A DNA stretch of 40,075 nt from Actinospica durhamensis (lineage in GTDB: Bacteria > Actinomycetota > Actinomycetes > Streptomycetales > Catenulisporaceae). Numbering within the stretch: the first letter of the stretch is position 1; every line of letters begins with the position of its first letter. The notes beneath the pieces are model-generated. The model saw nothing but the letters and a program-made list of their open reading frames with translations. It did no database searches and had not been told where the DNA came from. The DNA lies in the NCBI RefSeq assembly GCF_018139695.1, contig NZ_JAGSOG010000052.1:1-40075 (forward strand). Direction: 5' to 3'. The position numbers were made by a program, and so were the translations under genes. Positions 24,808 through 32,198 of the stretch are shown here, one piece after another.

Positions 24808-25656
24808 CTAGCGCTTGATGAGTACGCCGCCGAGTTTGTCGCACCGCTCGGACAGATCGTGCCCGGGGCCGCGGCCGTCCGGCTTCCACTCGGTGGCCCG
24901 CACCAGCCCGGGCGGCACGAATTCGAACCCTTCGAACAGGGCCGCCACCTCGGCTTCCGAGCGCGGGGTGAACTGGGCCGGGTTCTCCCCCATCGCGCCC
25001 ATGACCGCGCGCCCGACGTCCGGCGGGAACTCGAGGTGGTGCAGTATGACGACCTGACTGCCCGGTGCGAGGGCGGCCATGATGTCGAGCAGGGACCGGC
25101 GCACCCGCTCGGCCGAGAAGGTGTAGTCCAGCATGCCCACGAGCACGACGCCGACGGGCTGGGAGAAGTCCAGCAGTTCGCGCAGCCGGGCCGAGGCGAG
25201 CAGCGGCGCCGCGTCGCGGAACTCGCCGAGCTCGACGTGCATCGGTCCGCGCGCCCGCGCCATGAGCACGGCCCGGGCGTGTGCGGCGGTGAGCGGGTCG
25301 TCGGTGACGTAGACGTACGGCGCCTCGGGCACGAAGTCGTGCACGATCCCGTCGAGCGGCGTCTTGAGCGGGATCGCGCAGCCGAGCTGCAGGAACTGGC
25401 GCAGCCCCTGTCCGTCGGCGATCCAGGTCGCGGCCCGTTCGGCGTACGCCTCGGCGGCCCGGGCGCTGAGGAAGATGTCCGGCCAGAGCGTGGCCAGATA
25501 GTCCACCGCCACCCGGTCGGAGGCGTAGTGGTCTTTTCCACCGATCATGTAGTCCCACATACGCACCGGATGCGGGAGCTCCGGATCGACCTGCGGCGGC
25601 TGCCACCGCTGGCCGAGAATGGAGACCCACGGGTCACTGTGGGTTTCGGCGTCCAT
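24808..25656 (-). CDS. DUF574-type SAM-dependent methyltransferase
   Basis: 282 residues from ATG at 25656; no clear ribosome binding site, so the message may be leaderless or nearly so. RMWDYMIGGKDHYASDR near residues 32-48 is the family signature (R-x-x-DYxxGGKD-x-x-x-x-DR). VYVTDDPLTAAHARAVL near 114-130 is the acidic adenosine-binding strand, and VGVVLVGMLDYTF near 167-179 is also typical. The glycine-rich motif I, normally FLDLGTGxP, reads FLQLGCAIPL, so the usual aspartate is Gln and part of the glycine loop is changed; SAM binding may be weaker or altered. These proteins are abundant in streptomycetes and their substrates are unknown. It heads the probable operon with trypco2 and the trypsin-NTPase gene, which is an unusual context worth noting. 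Confidence 0.88.
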   Translation of the reverse strand: MDAETHSDPWVSILGQRWQPPQVDPELPHPVRMWDYMIGGKDHYASDRVAVDYLATLWPDIFLSARAAEAYAERAATWIADGQGLRQFLQLGCAIPLKTPLDGIVHDFVPEAPYVYVTDDPLTAAHARAVLMARARGPMHVELGEFRDAAPLLASARLRELLDFSQPVGVVLVGMLDYTFSAERVRRSLLDIMAALAPGSQVVILHHLEFPPDVGRAVMGAMGENPAQFTPRSEAEVAALFEGFEFVPPGLVRATEWKPDGRGPGHDLSERCDKLGGVLIKR

Positions 25657-25740
25657 GGCACACAGCGTAGTCCTGAGATCCTCGGAGCGCAGTCGATCCG
25701 GCCGGACGATGACTCAGCCCACGAAGACTCGGCCCCCGCC

Positions 25741-27138
25741 TCAGCCCGAGGCCCCTCCGGTGAACTTCCAGGCCGCCAGCCGCAGGCCCGGAGCCGTGGC
25801 CGAGTTGGGGCCGTAGTTGTACGGCAGGGCGATCGCGTGGTCGCCGATCGCGAGCACGTTCCCGGGGCCGAACGCCTCGGAGTAGGACTGGGTGAAGCGC
25901 ATGTTCTTCACCGGCCGCACGATCTCGCCGTTCTCGATCAGCCAGGTGCCGTTGCGGGTCAGACCCGTCATCACCACCCGGCGCGGATCCAGGCAGCGGG
26001 TGTAGAAGTGGTCTGTGACCAGCAGGCCGCGCTCGACCTGGGCCACCAGCGCCTGTACCGACGAGTTCGACGCCGGGCCTTCGACCTCGACCGGGGCCGG
26101 CCCGGCCGAGGGCTCGAGCCGGATGTTGTGCGGAGACATGCCGTGCGCGGCGCTGTCCAGACCGGCGTAGCCGTTGCCGGCGATGCCCGCCGCGGCCGCC
26201 GCGCGCCGGTCGTAGGCGGCGGCGCGGCTGACGCCGTTCTCCACCAGGAGCAGGCGGGTACGCGGGGTGCCCTCGCTGTCGAACGGCAGGCCGGCCGCGA
26301 AGGCCGAGACGCCGTCGTCGACCAGGGTGACCGAGGGGTCCATCTGCGTACTGCCGAACTCCAGGAACGACTGGTGTTCGTTGACCAGCTTGCCGTTGAA
26401 CCCGAAGTTCCCCAGGCAGTAGAGCACGTCCGCGACCGCCGTCGGCTCGAGTACGACCTCGTACGTGCCCGGCTCGATCTCCACCGCGCCGTCCCACGCG
26501 CGCGCCTTGGCCGCAGCCCGCACGCCGTGTACCGCGCCGTCGATGTCGGCGATCCGGCGCGAGGCCTGGCGCGCGACGCCGTCCGAGAGCGAGGCGGTCT
26601 TCGCGATCGCGTCGAGGGCGGCCTCCGTGCACGAGCCCGACACCGCCTGCCCGGCCGAGTTCGCGTACGCGGTGGTCCAGTAGCGGGTGCGGAAGTACCC
26701 GGCCGCGGTGAGTTCCCCGACGGCCTCGACGTAGTCGCGCACGCGCGAGGCCCGGTCCGCCGGCGACGCCTCGATGACCGCCTCGTCGATGTCGTGGCTC
26801 GGCAGCACCGGCGTCGGCCCGATGAGCCCGGGCCAGCCCGGATCCAGCGGCGAGACCTTGGCCGCGGCGACGGTGCGCTCCACCATCTCACGCAGCGCGT
26901 CCGTCCCGACCAGTGTCGAGGACGCCGAGGTCGTGCGGCCCTCGCTGTGGATGCGCAGCCGCACCTCGGTCGTGGTGTCGGCGACGTTCTGGTGGATGTA
27001 GGAGTCGGCGAAGCGCGTCAACGCCAGCGCGACGCGGCCGACCGACACGTCCACGTCGGCCGCGGGTCCGGCCGAGGCGCGCGCGAGTTCCAGCACGCGC
27101 GCGGCGAGGTCGAGCTCCGTCTCGGTCTGAACGCTCAT
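25741..27138 (-). CDS. pmbA: TldE/PmbA-type metalloprotease subunit
   Basis: 465 residues from ATG at 27138, which overlaps the TGA of the upstream tldD gene (ATGA). TldD/PmbA fold: DVSVGRVALALTRFADSYIHQNVADTTTEVRLRI at the N-terminus and GLLVTDHFYTRCLDPRRVVMTGLTRNGTWLIENGEI near 355-395, the usual C-terminal domain. It lacks the HExxxH zinc motif, as PmbA/TldE does, so it is the non-catalytic partner of the TldD protein. The heterodimer degrades unfolded peptides and in several bacteria removes leader peptides or matures modified peptides. The long open frame that continues upstream of 27138 is antisense-like noise within tldD. Confidence 0.93.
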   Translation of the reverse strand: MSVQTETELDLAARVLELARASAGPAADVDVSVGRVALALTRFADSYIHQNVADTTTEVRLRIHSEGRTTSASSTLVGTDALREMVERTVAAAKVSPLDPGWPGLIGPTPVLPSHDIDEAVIEASPADRASRVRDYVEAVGELTAAGYFRTRYWTTAYANSAGQAVSGSCTEAALDAIAKTASLSDGVARQASRRIADIDGAVHGVRAAAKARAWDGAVEIEPGTYEVVLEPTAVADVLYCLGNFGFNGKLVNEHQSFLEFGSTQMDPSVTLVDDGVSAFAAGLPFDSEGTPRTRLLLVENGVSRAAAYDRRAAAAAGIAGNGYAGLDSAAHGMSPHNIRLEPSAGPAPVEVEGPASNSSVQALVAQVERGLLVTDHFYTRCLDPRRVVMTGLTRNGTWLIENGEIVRPVKNMRFTQSYSEAFGPGNVLAIGDHAIALPYNYGPNSATAPGLRLAAWKFTGGASG

Positions 27139-28580
27139 CCGCGCACTCCCACTCGGACGTTGGTGAACCTGGCCGGTGCGGCCGGGTGGCCGGTGTGCCC
27201 GGTCTGGCCGGGCTGGCCCTTGCCGCAGTTGGGCGTGCCCCAGGCCACGGTCTCGGAGGAGAGCATGTCCATCGAGGACCAGAACCGCGGGCCGATACCG
27301 GTGTAGGTGGGGTTCTTCAGCATCCGGCCGAGCTTGCCGTGCTTGATCTCGTAGGCGACCTCGCAGCCGAACTGGAAGTTGAGCCGGCGGTCGTCGATCG
27401 ACCAGGACCGGTTCATGTCCATGTAGATCCCGTCCTCGGTGGCCGCGATCATCTCCTCGAGCGTGTGCGGCCCTGGCTCGAGCCCGACGTTGGTCATCCG
27501 CACCATCGGCAGCCGGGCCCAGCCGTCGGACCGGACGCTCCCGGCGTAGTCGAGCCCTGCCACGGCCGCGCTCTCCCGCCCGGCCAGCACGCCGGTCCAG
27601 ATGCCGTTGCGCACCGCGTCGCGCGGCGCCGCCCTGGTCCCCTCGTCGTCCCAGCCGAACGAGCCGAGGGCGCCGGGGTAGGTCGGGTCGATGACGATGT
27701 TCATCAGCTCGGAGCCGTACTTCAGGCTGCCGAGCTGGGACAGGTCGAGCCAGGAGGTGCCCGCGTAGGCGGCCTCCCAGCCCAGGATGCGGTCGAGCTC
27801 GATCGCGTGGCCGACGGACTCGTGGATCTGCAGGGCCATCTGCTCGCCGCCGATGATGACGGTCCTCTCCCCGGCCGGGCACTGCGGCGCGCGGGTCAGG
27901 GCGCGGGCCTCGTCGGCGATGCGCGCGGCGTGCGCGGCCAGGTCCGTCTCCTCGACGAGCTCCCAGCCGCGGGTGCCGAACTGGCCGCGGCGCGAGGGGT
28001 AGGAGCGCACCTGCGTCTCCCCGTCGCCGATCACGGTGGAGCTGATGGCGCCGCCGCACTCGCGCACGTGCTGGTCGATCCGGCTGCCCTCGGAGGAGGC
28101 GAACCACTTGCGGGTGTCCCAGATGTCGTAGGACCCCGTGGCGATGTCGGCGCCCTGCTTGCGCATCTCGGCGGTCGCGGAGGTGAGCAGGTCGCCCTTG
28201 TCCGAGAGCGGCACGGACAGCGGGTCGATCAGACACTCGCTGGCCCAGGACCCGACCTCGGGCTGCGCCGGGATGAGCGCCTCGCGCCCGGCCCGGCGGT
28301 TCGGCACGGTCGCGGAGGCCGCGGCGATCTCGGCGGCGCGCACGCCCGCCTGCCGGGCCGCGGCGTCGGCGAGGTCGGGCACGCCGAAGAAGCCCCAGCA
28401 GCCCCCGACCAGCGCGCGCACGCCGATCCCGGCGGTCTCACGCTGCGTCAGGTTCTCGACGTCGCCGTTGCGGGCGGACATGGACTCGAAGCGACGGTGC
28501 ATCACCCGGGCGTCGGCGTAGGTGGCGCCTGCTGCCAGCGCCCCTTCGATCGCGGCGTCGGCGGCGTCGAAATGCGTCAT
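27135..28580 (-). CDS. tldD: TldD zinc metalloprotease
   Basis: 481 residues from ATG at 28580; AGGA lies close upstream. The zinc site is HESVGH at 253-258 (HExxxH) within MALQIHESVGHAIELDRILGWE. The third ligand region is expected near the C-terminal PNCGKGQPGQ. The N-terminus YADARVMHRRFESMSARNGDVENLTQRETAGIGVRALVGGCWGF matches the family. It forms the catalytic half of the TldD-PmbA protease, whose gene overlaps by four bases and is translationally coupled. A short AT-rich element (CAATAATCT on the minus strand, near 28590-28600) just before the ATG may be the -10 of the operon. Found widely; role here could be general peptide turnover, or maturation of a modified peptide made elsewhere in the cell. 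Confidence 0.95.
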   Translation of the reverse strand: MTHFDAADAAIEGALAAGATYADARVMHRRFESMSARNGDVENLTQRETAGIGVRALVGGCWGFFGVPDLADAAARQAGVRAAEIAAASATVPNRRAGREALIPAQPEVGSWASECLIDPLSVPLSDKGDLLTSATAEMRKQGADIATGSYDIWDTRKWFASSEGSRIDQHVRECGGAISSTVIGDGETQVRSYPSRRGQFGTRGWELVEETDLAAHAARIADEARALTRAPQCPAGERTVIIGGEQMALQIHESVGHAIELDRILGWEAAYAGTSWLDLSQLGSLKYGSELMNIVIDPTYPGALGSFGWDDEGTRAAPRDAVRNGIWTGVLAGRESAAVAGLDYAGSVRSDGWARLPMVRMTNVGLEPGPHTLEEMIAATEDGIYMDMNRSWSIDDRRLNFQFGCEVAYEIKHGKLGRMLKNPTYTGIGPRFWSSMDMLSSETVAWGTPNCGKGQPGQTGHTGHPAAPARFTNVRVGVRG

Positions 28581-28689
28581 GATCCTGAGATTATTGCATG
28601 GCTTACCCGGCCGCTACCGAACGCGCCGCGCTCCGACGTCGGCGTCCGGACGGCGCGGTCTGGTCTGGGCTGCGGGTCGGGGCCGGGTG

Positions 28690-29493
28690 TCAGGGCTGGA
28701 CATCGGGGCAGCGGCCCTGCACGAACAGGGAGTGCAGCGCGAGATCGAGCACGGCAGGGTCCCTGATCGGGTGCGGCCACGGCAGGGTCACCACGGCGGG
28801 TCCGGCCATGTCGGGCAGTTCGGCCAGGAACCCGATGCTCTCGCTGTCGAGCTCCCACAGCCACGCGGTCCGGACCGGCTTCGCCAGCATCATGGCCAGG
28901 CAGGGCGCGATGAGGTCGGCGTGGCCGTCGTTGATGTGCTCGATGATGCCCTCGGCCACGCCCGCGAGCGGGTCGACTCCGGCCGCCAGGTATTCGTCCA
29001 CGTCGACGACGCCACGGGCGTCGAGCGTGTCGAAGTCGATGCTGGCCAGGTCGAGCTCGGCGATCACGGGAGCCTGCGGGTCGCCGACGTGCTCGAGCGC
29101 GGTGAAGAGCGTCTCATCCGGGCACTGCTCGGCGATCGTGACGGCGGCCGCGCGCAGCTGCGTCTCGGGAAGAGCACTGAGCCAGCCGCAGGCTCCCAGG
29201 GTCGCGCGCACCAGGCTGTGCCCGCCCACTTCGCGATGGACCTGGAGGGTGACCCTGGCGGCGACGTCCTCCTGCCCGTCGAACCTCTGCCCGTCGAGCA
29301 GGGCCGTGTGCAACGGGCTGCCGGGCTGCACCAGCACGACCAGGCAGCCGCGCTCGGTGACCGCGCCCGGGACCGACACGGTCCGGCCGTCGGCGAGCGT
29401 CTCGACGCCGGTCACCCGCGCGGTGGAAGCCAGGGTTCGCACCCGCATCGCCTGGAGCGGCTGCGGGAGGACCGGACCATGTCGGTTCGTCAT
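28690..29493 (-). CDS. DUF2470 (HugZ-like) domain protein
   Basis: 267 residues from ATG at 29493, with GAGG five bases upstream. The N-terminal two-thirds form a split-barrel-like region of flavin-reductase/HugZ type (TVSVPGAVTERGCLVVLVQPGSPLHTALL, VAARVTLQVHREV). The C-terminal domain at about 170-245 carries GVAEGIIEHINDGHADLIAPCLAMML, the DUF2470 signature (xHxNxDHxxxL) found in HugZ haem oxygenases and in plant haem-binding relatives. Members bind haem and several degrade it to free iron. The gene is 45 bases downstream of the S4 gene that is preceded by an iron box, so it is probably iron-repressed and may serve haem iron use or haem homeostasis. Enzyme activity is not shown by the sequence alone. 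Confidence 0.8.
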   Translation of the reverse strand: MTNRHGPVLPQPLQAMRVRTLASTARVTGVETLADGRTVSVPGAVTERGCLVVLVQPGSPLHTALLDGQRFDGQEDVAARVTLQVHREVGGHSLVRATLGACGWLSALPETQLRAAAVTIAEQCPDETLFTALEHVGDPQAPVIAELDLASIDFDTLDARGVVDVDEYLAAGVDPLAGVAEGIIEHINDGHADLIAPCLAMMLAKPVRTAWLWELDSESIGFLAELPDMAGPAVVTLPWPHPIRDPAVLDLALHSLFVQGRCPDVQP

Positions 29494-29538
29494 GAAGACC
29501 TCACAGTTCGCAGTTCGCGGTTCGGATTCGCATGGCGG

Positions 29539-30153
29539 TCAACGGGAGTAGAACTCGACCAGCAGCTGCTCGTTGAAGCCGACCGGCACCTGCGCGCGGC
29601 GCGGTTCGTGCAGGAGCGTCACCGAGAGTTCTTCCCGCCGGACGTCGAGATAGGCCGCGTCGTGCTCGTCGGCGTACACACCCTCCCGCGCGGCCACGAA
29701 CGCGCGGATGCGCCGGGACCGCTCGCGCACGGCGACGGTCTGCCCAGGCCGGACGACATAAGAAGGGATGTCCACCTTCGCGCCGTCCACCGTGACGTGC
29801 CCGTGGTTGACGAACTGCCGCGCCGCGTAGATGGAGGCGGCGAATCCGGCCCGCAGCACCACCGTCGCCAGCCGGGACTCCAGCGCCGCGATGACGTTCT
29901 CGCCCGCGCGCCCCGGACGCCGCCTGGCCCGGTCATACGTGGCACGCAGCTGACGCTCGGTCAGATCGTAGTACCAGCGGATGCGCTGCTTCTCGGAGAG
30001 CTGGCGGCCGTAGTCGCTCTGCTTCGCGGGCCGACGCCCCACGCCGTGCTGCCCCGGCGGCGCCGGACGCCGCTCCATCACGCGTTCGGCCTTGCGGGTC
30101 AGCGCCATGCCGGCCCGCCTCGAGCGGCGCACTTTGGGGCCTGTGTACCTCAA
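29539..30153 (-). CDS. rpsD: Ribosomal protein S4 (uS4), probably an iron-regulated paralogue
   Basis: 204 residues from TTG at 30153 (GGAAGG six bases upstream); this gives the family start RYTGPKVRRSRRAGMAL. S4 motifs are all present: ERRPAPPGQHG near 25-35, SDYGRQLSEKQRIRWYYDLTERQLRATYDRARRRPGRAGENVIAALESRLATVVLRAGFA, and the S4 RNA-binding domain ARQFVNHGHVTVDGAKVDIPSYVVRPGQTVAVRE. The N-terminal zinc cysteines of C+ S4 proteins are absent. It is not next to rpsM, rpsK, rpoA or rplQ, where rpsD usually lies in many bacteria; actinomycete rpsD can also be unlinked, so paralogy is likely but unproven. An iron box 43-62 bases upstream and a DUF2470 gene downstream place it under iron control. 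Confidence 0.9.
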   Translation of the reverse strand: MRYTGPKVRRSRRAGMALTRKAERVMERRPAPPGQHGVGRRPAKQSDYGRQLSEKQRIRWYYDLTERQLRATYDRARRRPGRAGENVIAALESRLATVVLRAGFAASIYAARQFVNHGHVTVDGAKVDIPSYVVRPGQTVAVRERSRRIRAFVAAREGVYADEHDAAYLDVRREELSVTLLHEPRRAQVPVGFNEQLLVEFYSR

Positions 30154-30196
30154 CCTCGACCTTCCCTTTCCATCGTTCCGATCCCCCACATCGATC

Positions 30197-30215
30197 TTAG
30201 GTAAGGCTAACCTAA
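30197..30215 (-). promoter_or_regulatory. DtxR/IdeR iron box
   Basis: On the minus strand the site reads TTAGGTTAGCCTTACCTAA, matching 18 of 19 positions of the classic DtxR/IdeR/DmdR consensus; the only change is T for A at position 13. It lies 43 bases upstream of the S4 start and 165 bases upstream of the AhpD-like gene on the other strand. With iron, a DtxR-type repressor would bind and block transcription; during iron shortage the S4-DUF2470 unit would be expressed. Confidence 0.88.
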
Positions 30216-30380
30216 CTTCCGCAGGGCGGGCAAGGGTCGGCGGGGTCGGCCGGGGTCGGCGAGAGCGCGGCGACGGAGCGGCGCGGGCGCGGTGTGAAGG
30301 GAGCGGGCCGGGGGCAGACTCGAGGCGTCGATCCGAAGGGGCCGCTTCGTGGCGGCCGACCCGTTTTGTGGAGGCAGCGC

Positions 30381-30953
30381 GTGCCGCACATCGCCTTGGA
30401 CAACGATCAGCCCGGAATACGTTCCCTGTTCTTCTTCCGGCCGGAGACGGCCGGCCCGCTGTGCGAACTGGTGGAGGTGCTGCTGCGCGGCCCGAGTTCG
30501 CTGGAGCGGTGGGAGCGGGAACTGATCGCCACGCACGTGTCCGGACTCAACGAGTGCAAGTACTGCACCACGACGCACGCGGCGTACACCGCGGCGCAAC
30601 TGCCGGAGGGGCTCGAGCTCGAGGTCATCCGGGCGGACATCGAGATCGCGCCGATCAGCGACAAACTCAAGGCTCTGCTGGCGATCGCCGGGGCCGTGCA
30701 GCACAGCGGGAAGGACGTCACCGAGGAACTCGTGGACGCGGCGCGCAAGCTCGGCGCCACCGATCTCGAGATCCATGACACGGTGCTGATCGCCGCGGCG
30801 TTCTGCATGTACAACCGCTACGTGGACGGGCTCGGCACCTGGGCGCCGGACGACCCGGACAACTACGCGGAGCGGGCGCGGGCCCTGGTGGCCCACGGCT
30901 ACATGCCCGTCGTCGACCTCGCGCGGGTGCACCAGGAGAGCCGGGTCGGGTAG
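30381..30953 (+). CDS. AhpD-like carboxymuconolactone-decarboxylase-family peroxidase
   Basis: 190 residues from GTG at 30381 with GGAGG six bases upstream. The core LSSLERWERELIATHVSGLNECKYCTTTHAAYTAAQL at about 38-76 carries the CxxC-x3-H motif (C60-K-Y-C63 with TTTH) of AhpD-type disulfide peroxidases and reductases; ETAGPLCELVEVLLRGP precedes it. A second helical half contains KALLAIAGAVQHSGKDVTEELVDAARKLGATDLEIHDTVLIAAAFCMYNRYVDG, typical of the peroxidase-related subfamily of about 190 residues. It probably reduces organic peroxides with a thiol partner. It is divergent from the iron-box/S4 unit and could share the box, which would couple peroxide defence to iron state. Confidence 0.9.
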   Translation: MPHIALDNDQPGIRSLFFFRPETAGPLCELVEVLLRGPSSLERWERELIATHVSGLNECKYCTTTHAAYTAAQLPEGLELEVIRADIEIAPISDKLKALLAIAGAVQHSGKDVTEELVDAARKLGATDLEIHDTVLIAAAFCMYNRYVDGLGTWAPDDPDNYAERARALVAHGYMPVVDLARVHQESRVG

Positions 30954-30974
30954 TCGGGGGCGCCGCCGGGCCGG

Positions 30975-32198
30975 TCAGGGGCGCGGCTGGAGGATCATCC
31001 GCTGGAGTTCGGCCGTGCACATCATGTAGCCGTCCGGGCTCGGCAGCCGGTCCAGGTAGTGGGCCAGATCCGCCAGCAGCGCGAACACCCTGACCGGCGT
31101 GCCCGCGGCTCGGGCGGCCGCCACGACCTTGCGGATCGCGTCAAGCACGGCCGGGTGCCTGGTCTGGTAGGACTCTGCCACCAGGTGGTTGTTGCGGTCC
31201 GCGGCCAGGTAGAACTGCGCCAGGTCCTTCGTGCCGACGAACAGCTCGCTCGCGCCCGCGGCGCACAGCGCCTGGGTGGCGTGCACCGCCGCCGGCGTCT
31301 CCACAAACGCGGCCAACGGTACCTCCTCCGGCAGCTGGATGTGGTCCTTGACCTGCGTGAACTCGGCGGCGTCGGTGAGGAACGGGACCGAGAGGTGGAC
31401 CCGGCCGAAGCCGTCGCCGAGCTGGTGGCGCAGCTGCCCGAGCATGGCGTGCAGCGCGTCCCGGTAGGCGTCCGAGCCGAGCAGCCAGCGTGCGCCGTGC
31501 AGGCCCATCTCAGGGTTCGGCTCGGCCGCCACCGGCGCGCGCTCGGTCACGCTCGCGGCGTGGTCCGAGCGCAGGTCGAGCATCCGCAGCACGATCCGCT
31601 GGCCGGGCAGCAGCGCGTCGACGAACCGGCACAGCCGGTCCGCCACGGCCCGCCCGTAGTCCTTGACGTCGGTCGGGCCGCCGCCGAACGCGTCGAGCGG
31701 GCTCAGGCCCGCCGCCAGGCAGAGGAACTCCTCCCGGATGAAGAAGGACTCGACCCGTTTCGCGTCCGGGCCGCAGGCGTTGATCGTGTCGATGTCGCGC
31801 AGGTCCGCGATGACGGCGCAGGCCGCGCCCAGGTCGTCCAGTGCGACGCGGTCAGCCTCCTGACTCTCCGCGCGGGCACCCGGGGCGGATCCGATGACGA
31901 TCGACTCGCTGTCCAGGTGCAGCGTCACCTCGCCGGCCAGGTGGGCCAGCTCCCGGTGGTCGATGCGCAGCACGGGGATGCCCCGACCGCGGCAGATGGA
32001 CTGCATGTGCCCGGTGTGCCCGCCCGAGCTGCACACGACCGCGCGTGAGGCCACGATCGCGTCGTACATGCACGCCTCGAGGGTGGGGGCGACGAGGATG
32101 GATCCCTCGAGTGGGCTGCCGGTGCGGTTGCACACGCCGTGCACCACCTTCTGCGCGCCGCCGGCCAGCAGGGATCCCTGAATGCGCCGCCCGTCCAC
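30975..32198 (-). CDS. PEP-utiliser-like protein lacking the ATP-binding domain
   Basis: 407 residues from GTG at 32198, directly after the TGA of the FAD gene, with GGAGG five bases before it. Residues 1-90 resemble the swivelling phosphohistidine domain; SSGGHTGHMQSICRGRGIPVLRI retains the T-x-H of the phospho-His motif. Residues about 110-400 match the PEP-binding TIM barrel: FFIREEFL (R-x-E), LRMLDLRSD, NPEMGLHGAR, VPFLTDAAEF, FVETPAAV and ELFVGTKDLAQ. Compared with pyruvate phosphate dikinase or enzyme I, the NPMLGxRG arginine is His, GSNDL is GTKDL, and the region of the catalytic Cys (CGxxxxD) reads VFALLAD. No ATP-grasp domain is present. It may therefore have a different reaction or a structural role, together with the coupled FAD protein. 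Function unknown. Confidence 0.75.
   Translation of the reverse strand: MDGRRIQGSLLAGGAQKVVHGVCNRTGSPLEGSILVAPTLEACMYDAIVASRAVVCSSGGHTGHMQSICRGRGIPVLRIDHRELAHLAGEVTLHLDSESIVIGSAPGARAESQEADRVALDDLGAACAVIADLRDIDTINACGPDAKRVESFFIREEFLCLAAGLSPLDAFGGGPTDVKDYGRAVADRLCRFVDALLPGQRIVLRMLDLRSDHAASVTERAPVAAEPNPEMGLHGARWLLGSDAYRDALHAMLGQLRHQLGDGFGRVHLSVPFLTDAAEFTQVKDHIQLPEEVPLAAFVETPAAVHATQALCAAGASELFVGTKDLAQFYLAADRNNHLVAESYQTRHPAVLDAIRKVVAAARAAGTPVRVFALLADLAHYLDRLPSPDGYMMCTAELQRMILQPRP

Noticed and set aside
25061-25541. Minus-strand frame upstream of trypco2 as one fused protein
   Set aside because: It overlaps the DUF574 gene in another frame and reads as Arg/Ser/Pro noise; only its last 112 codons match a family.
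27139-28236. N-terminal extension of the PmbA frame through tldD
   Set aside because: It lies antisense-like in another frame of tldD, is Arg/Ala/Gly-rich, and the proper ATG at 27138 overlaps the tldD stop.
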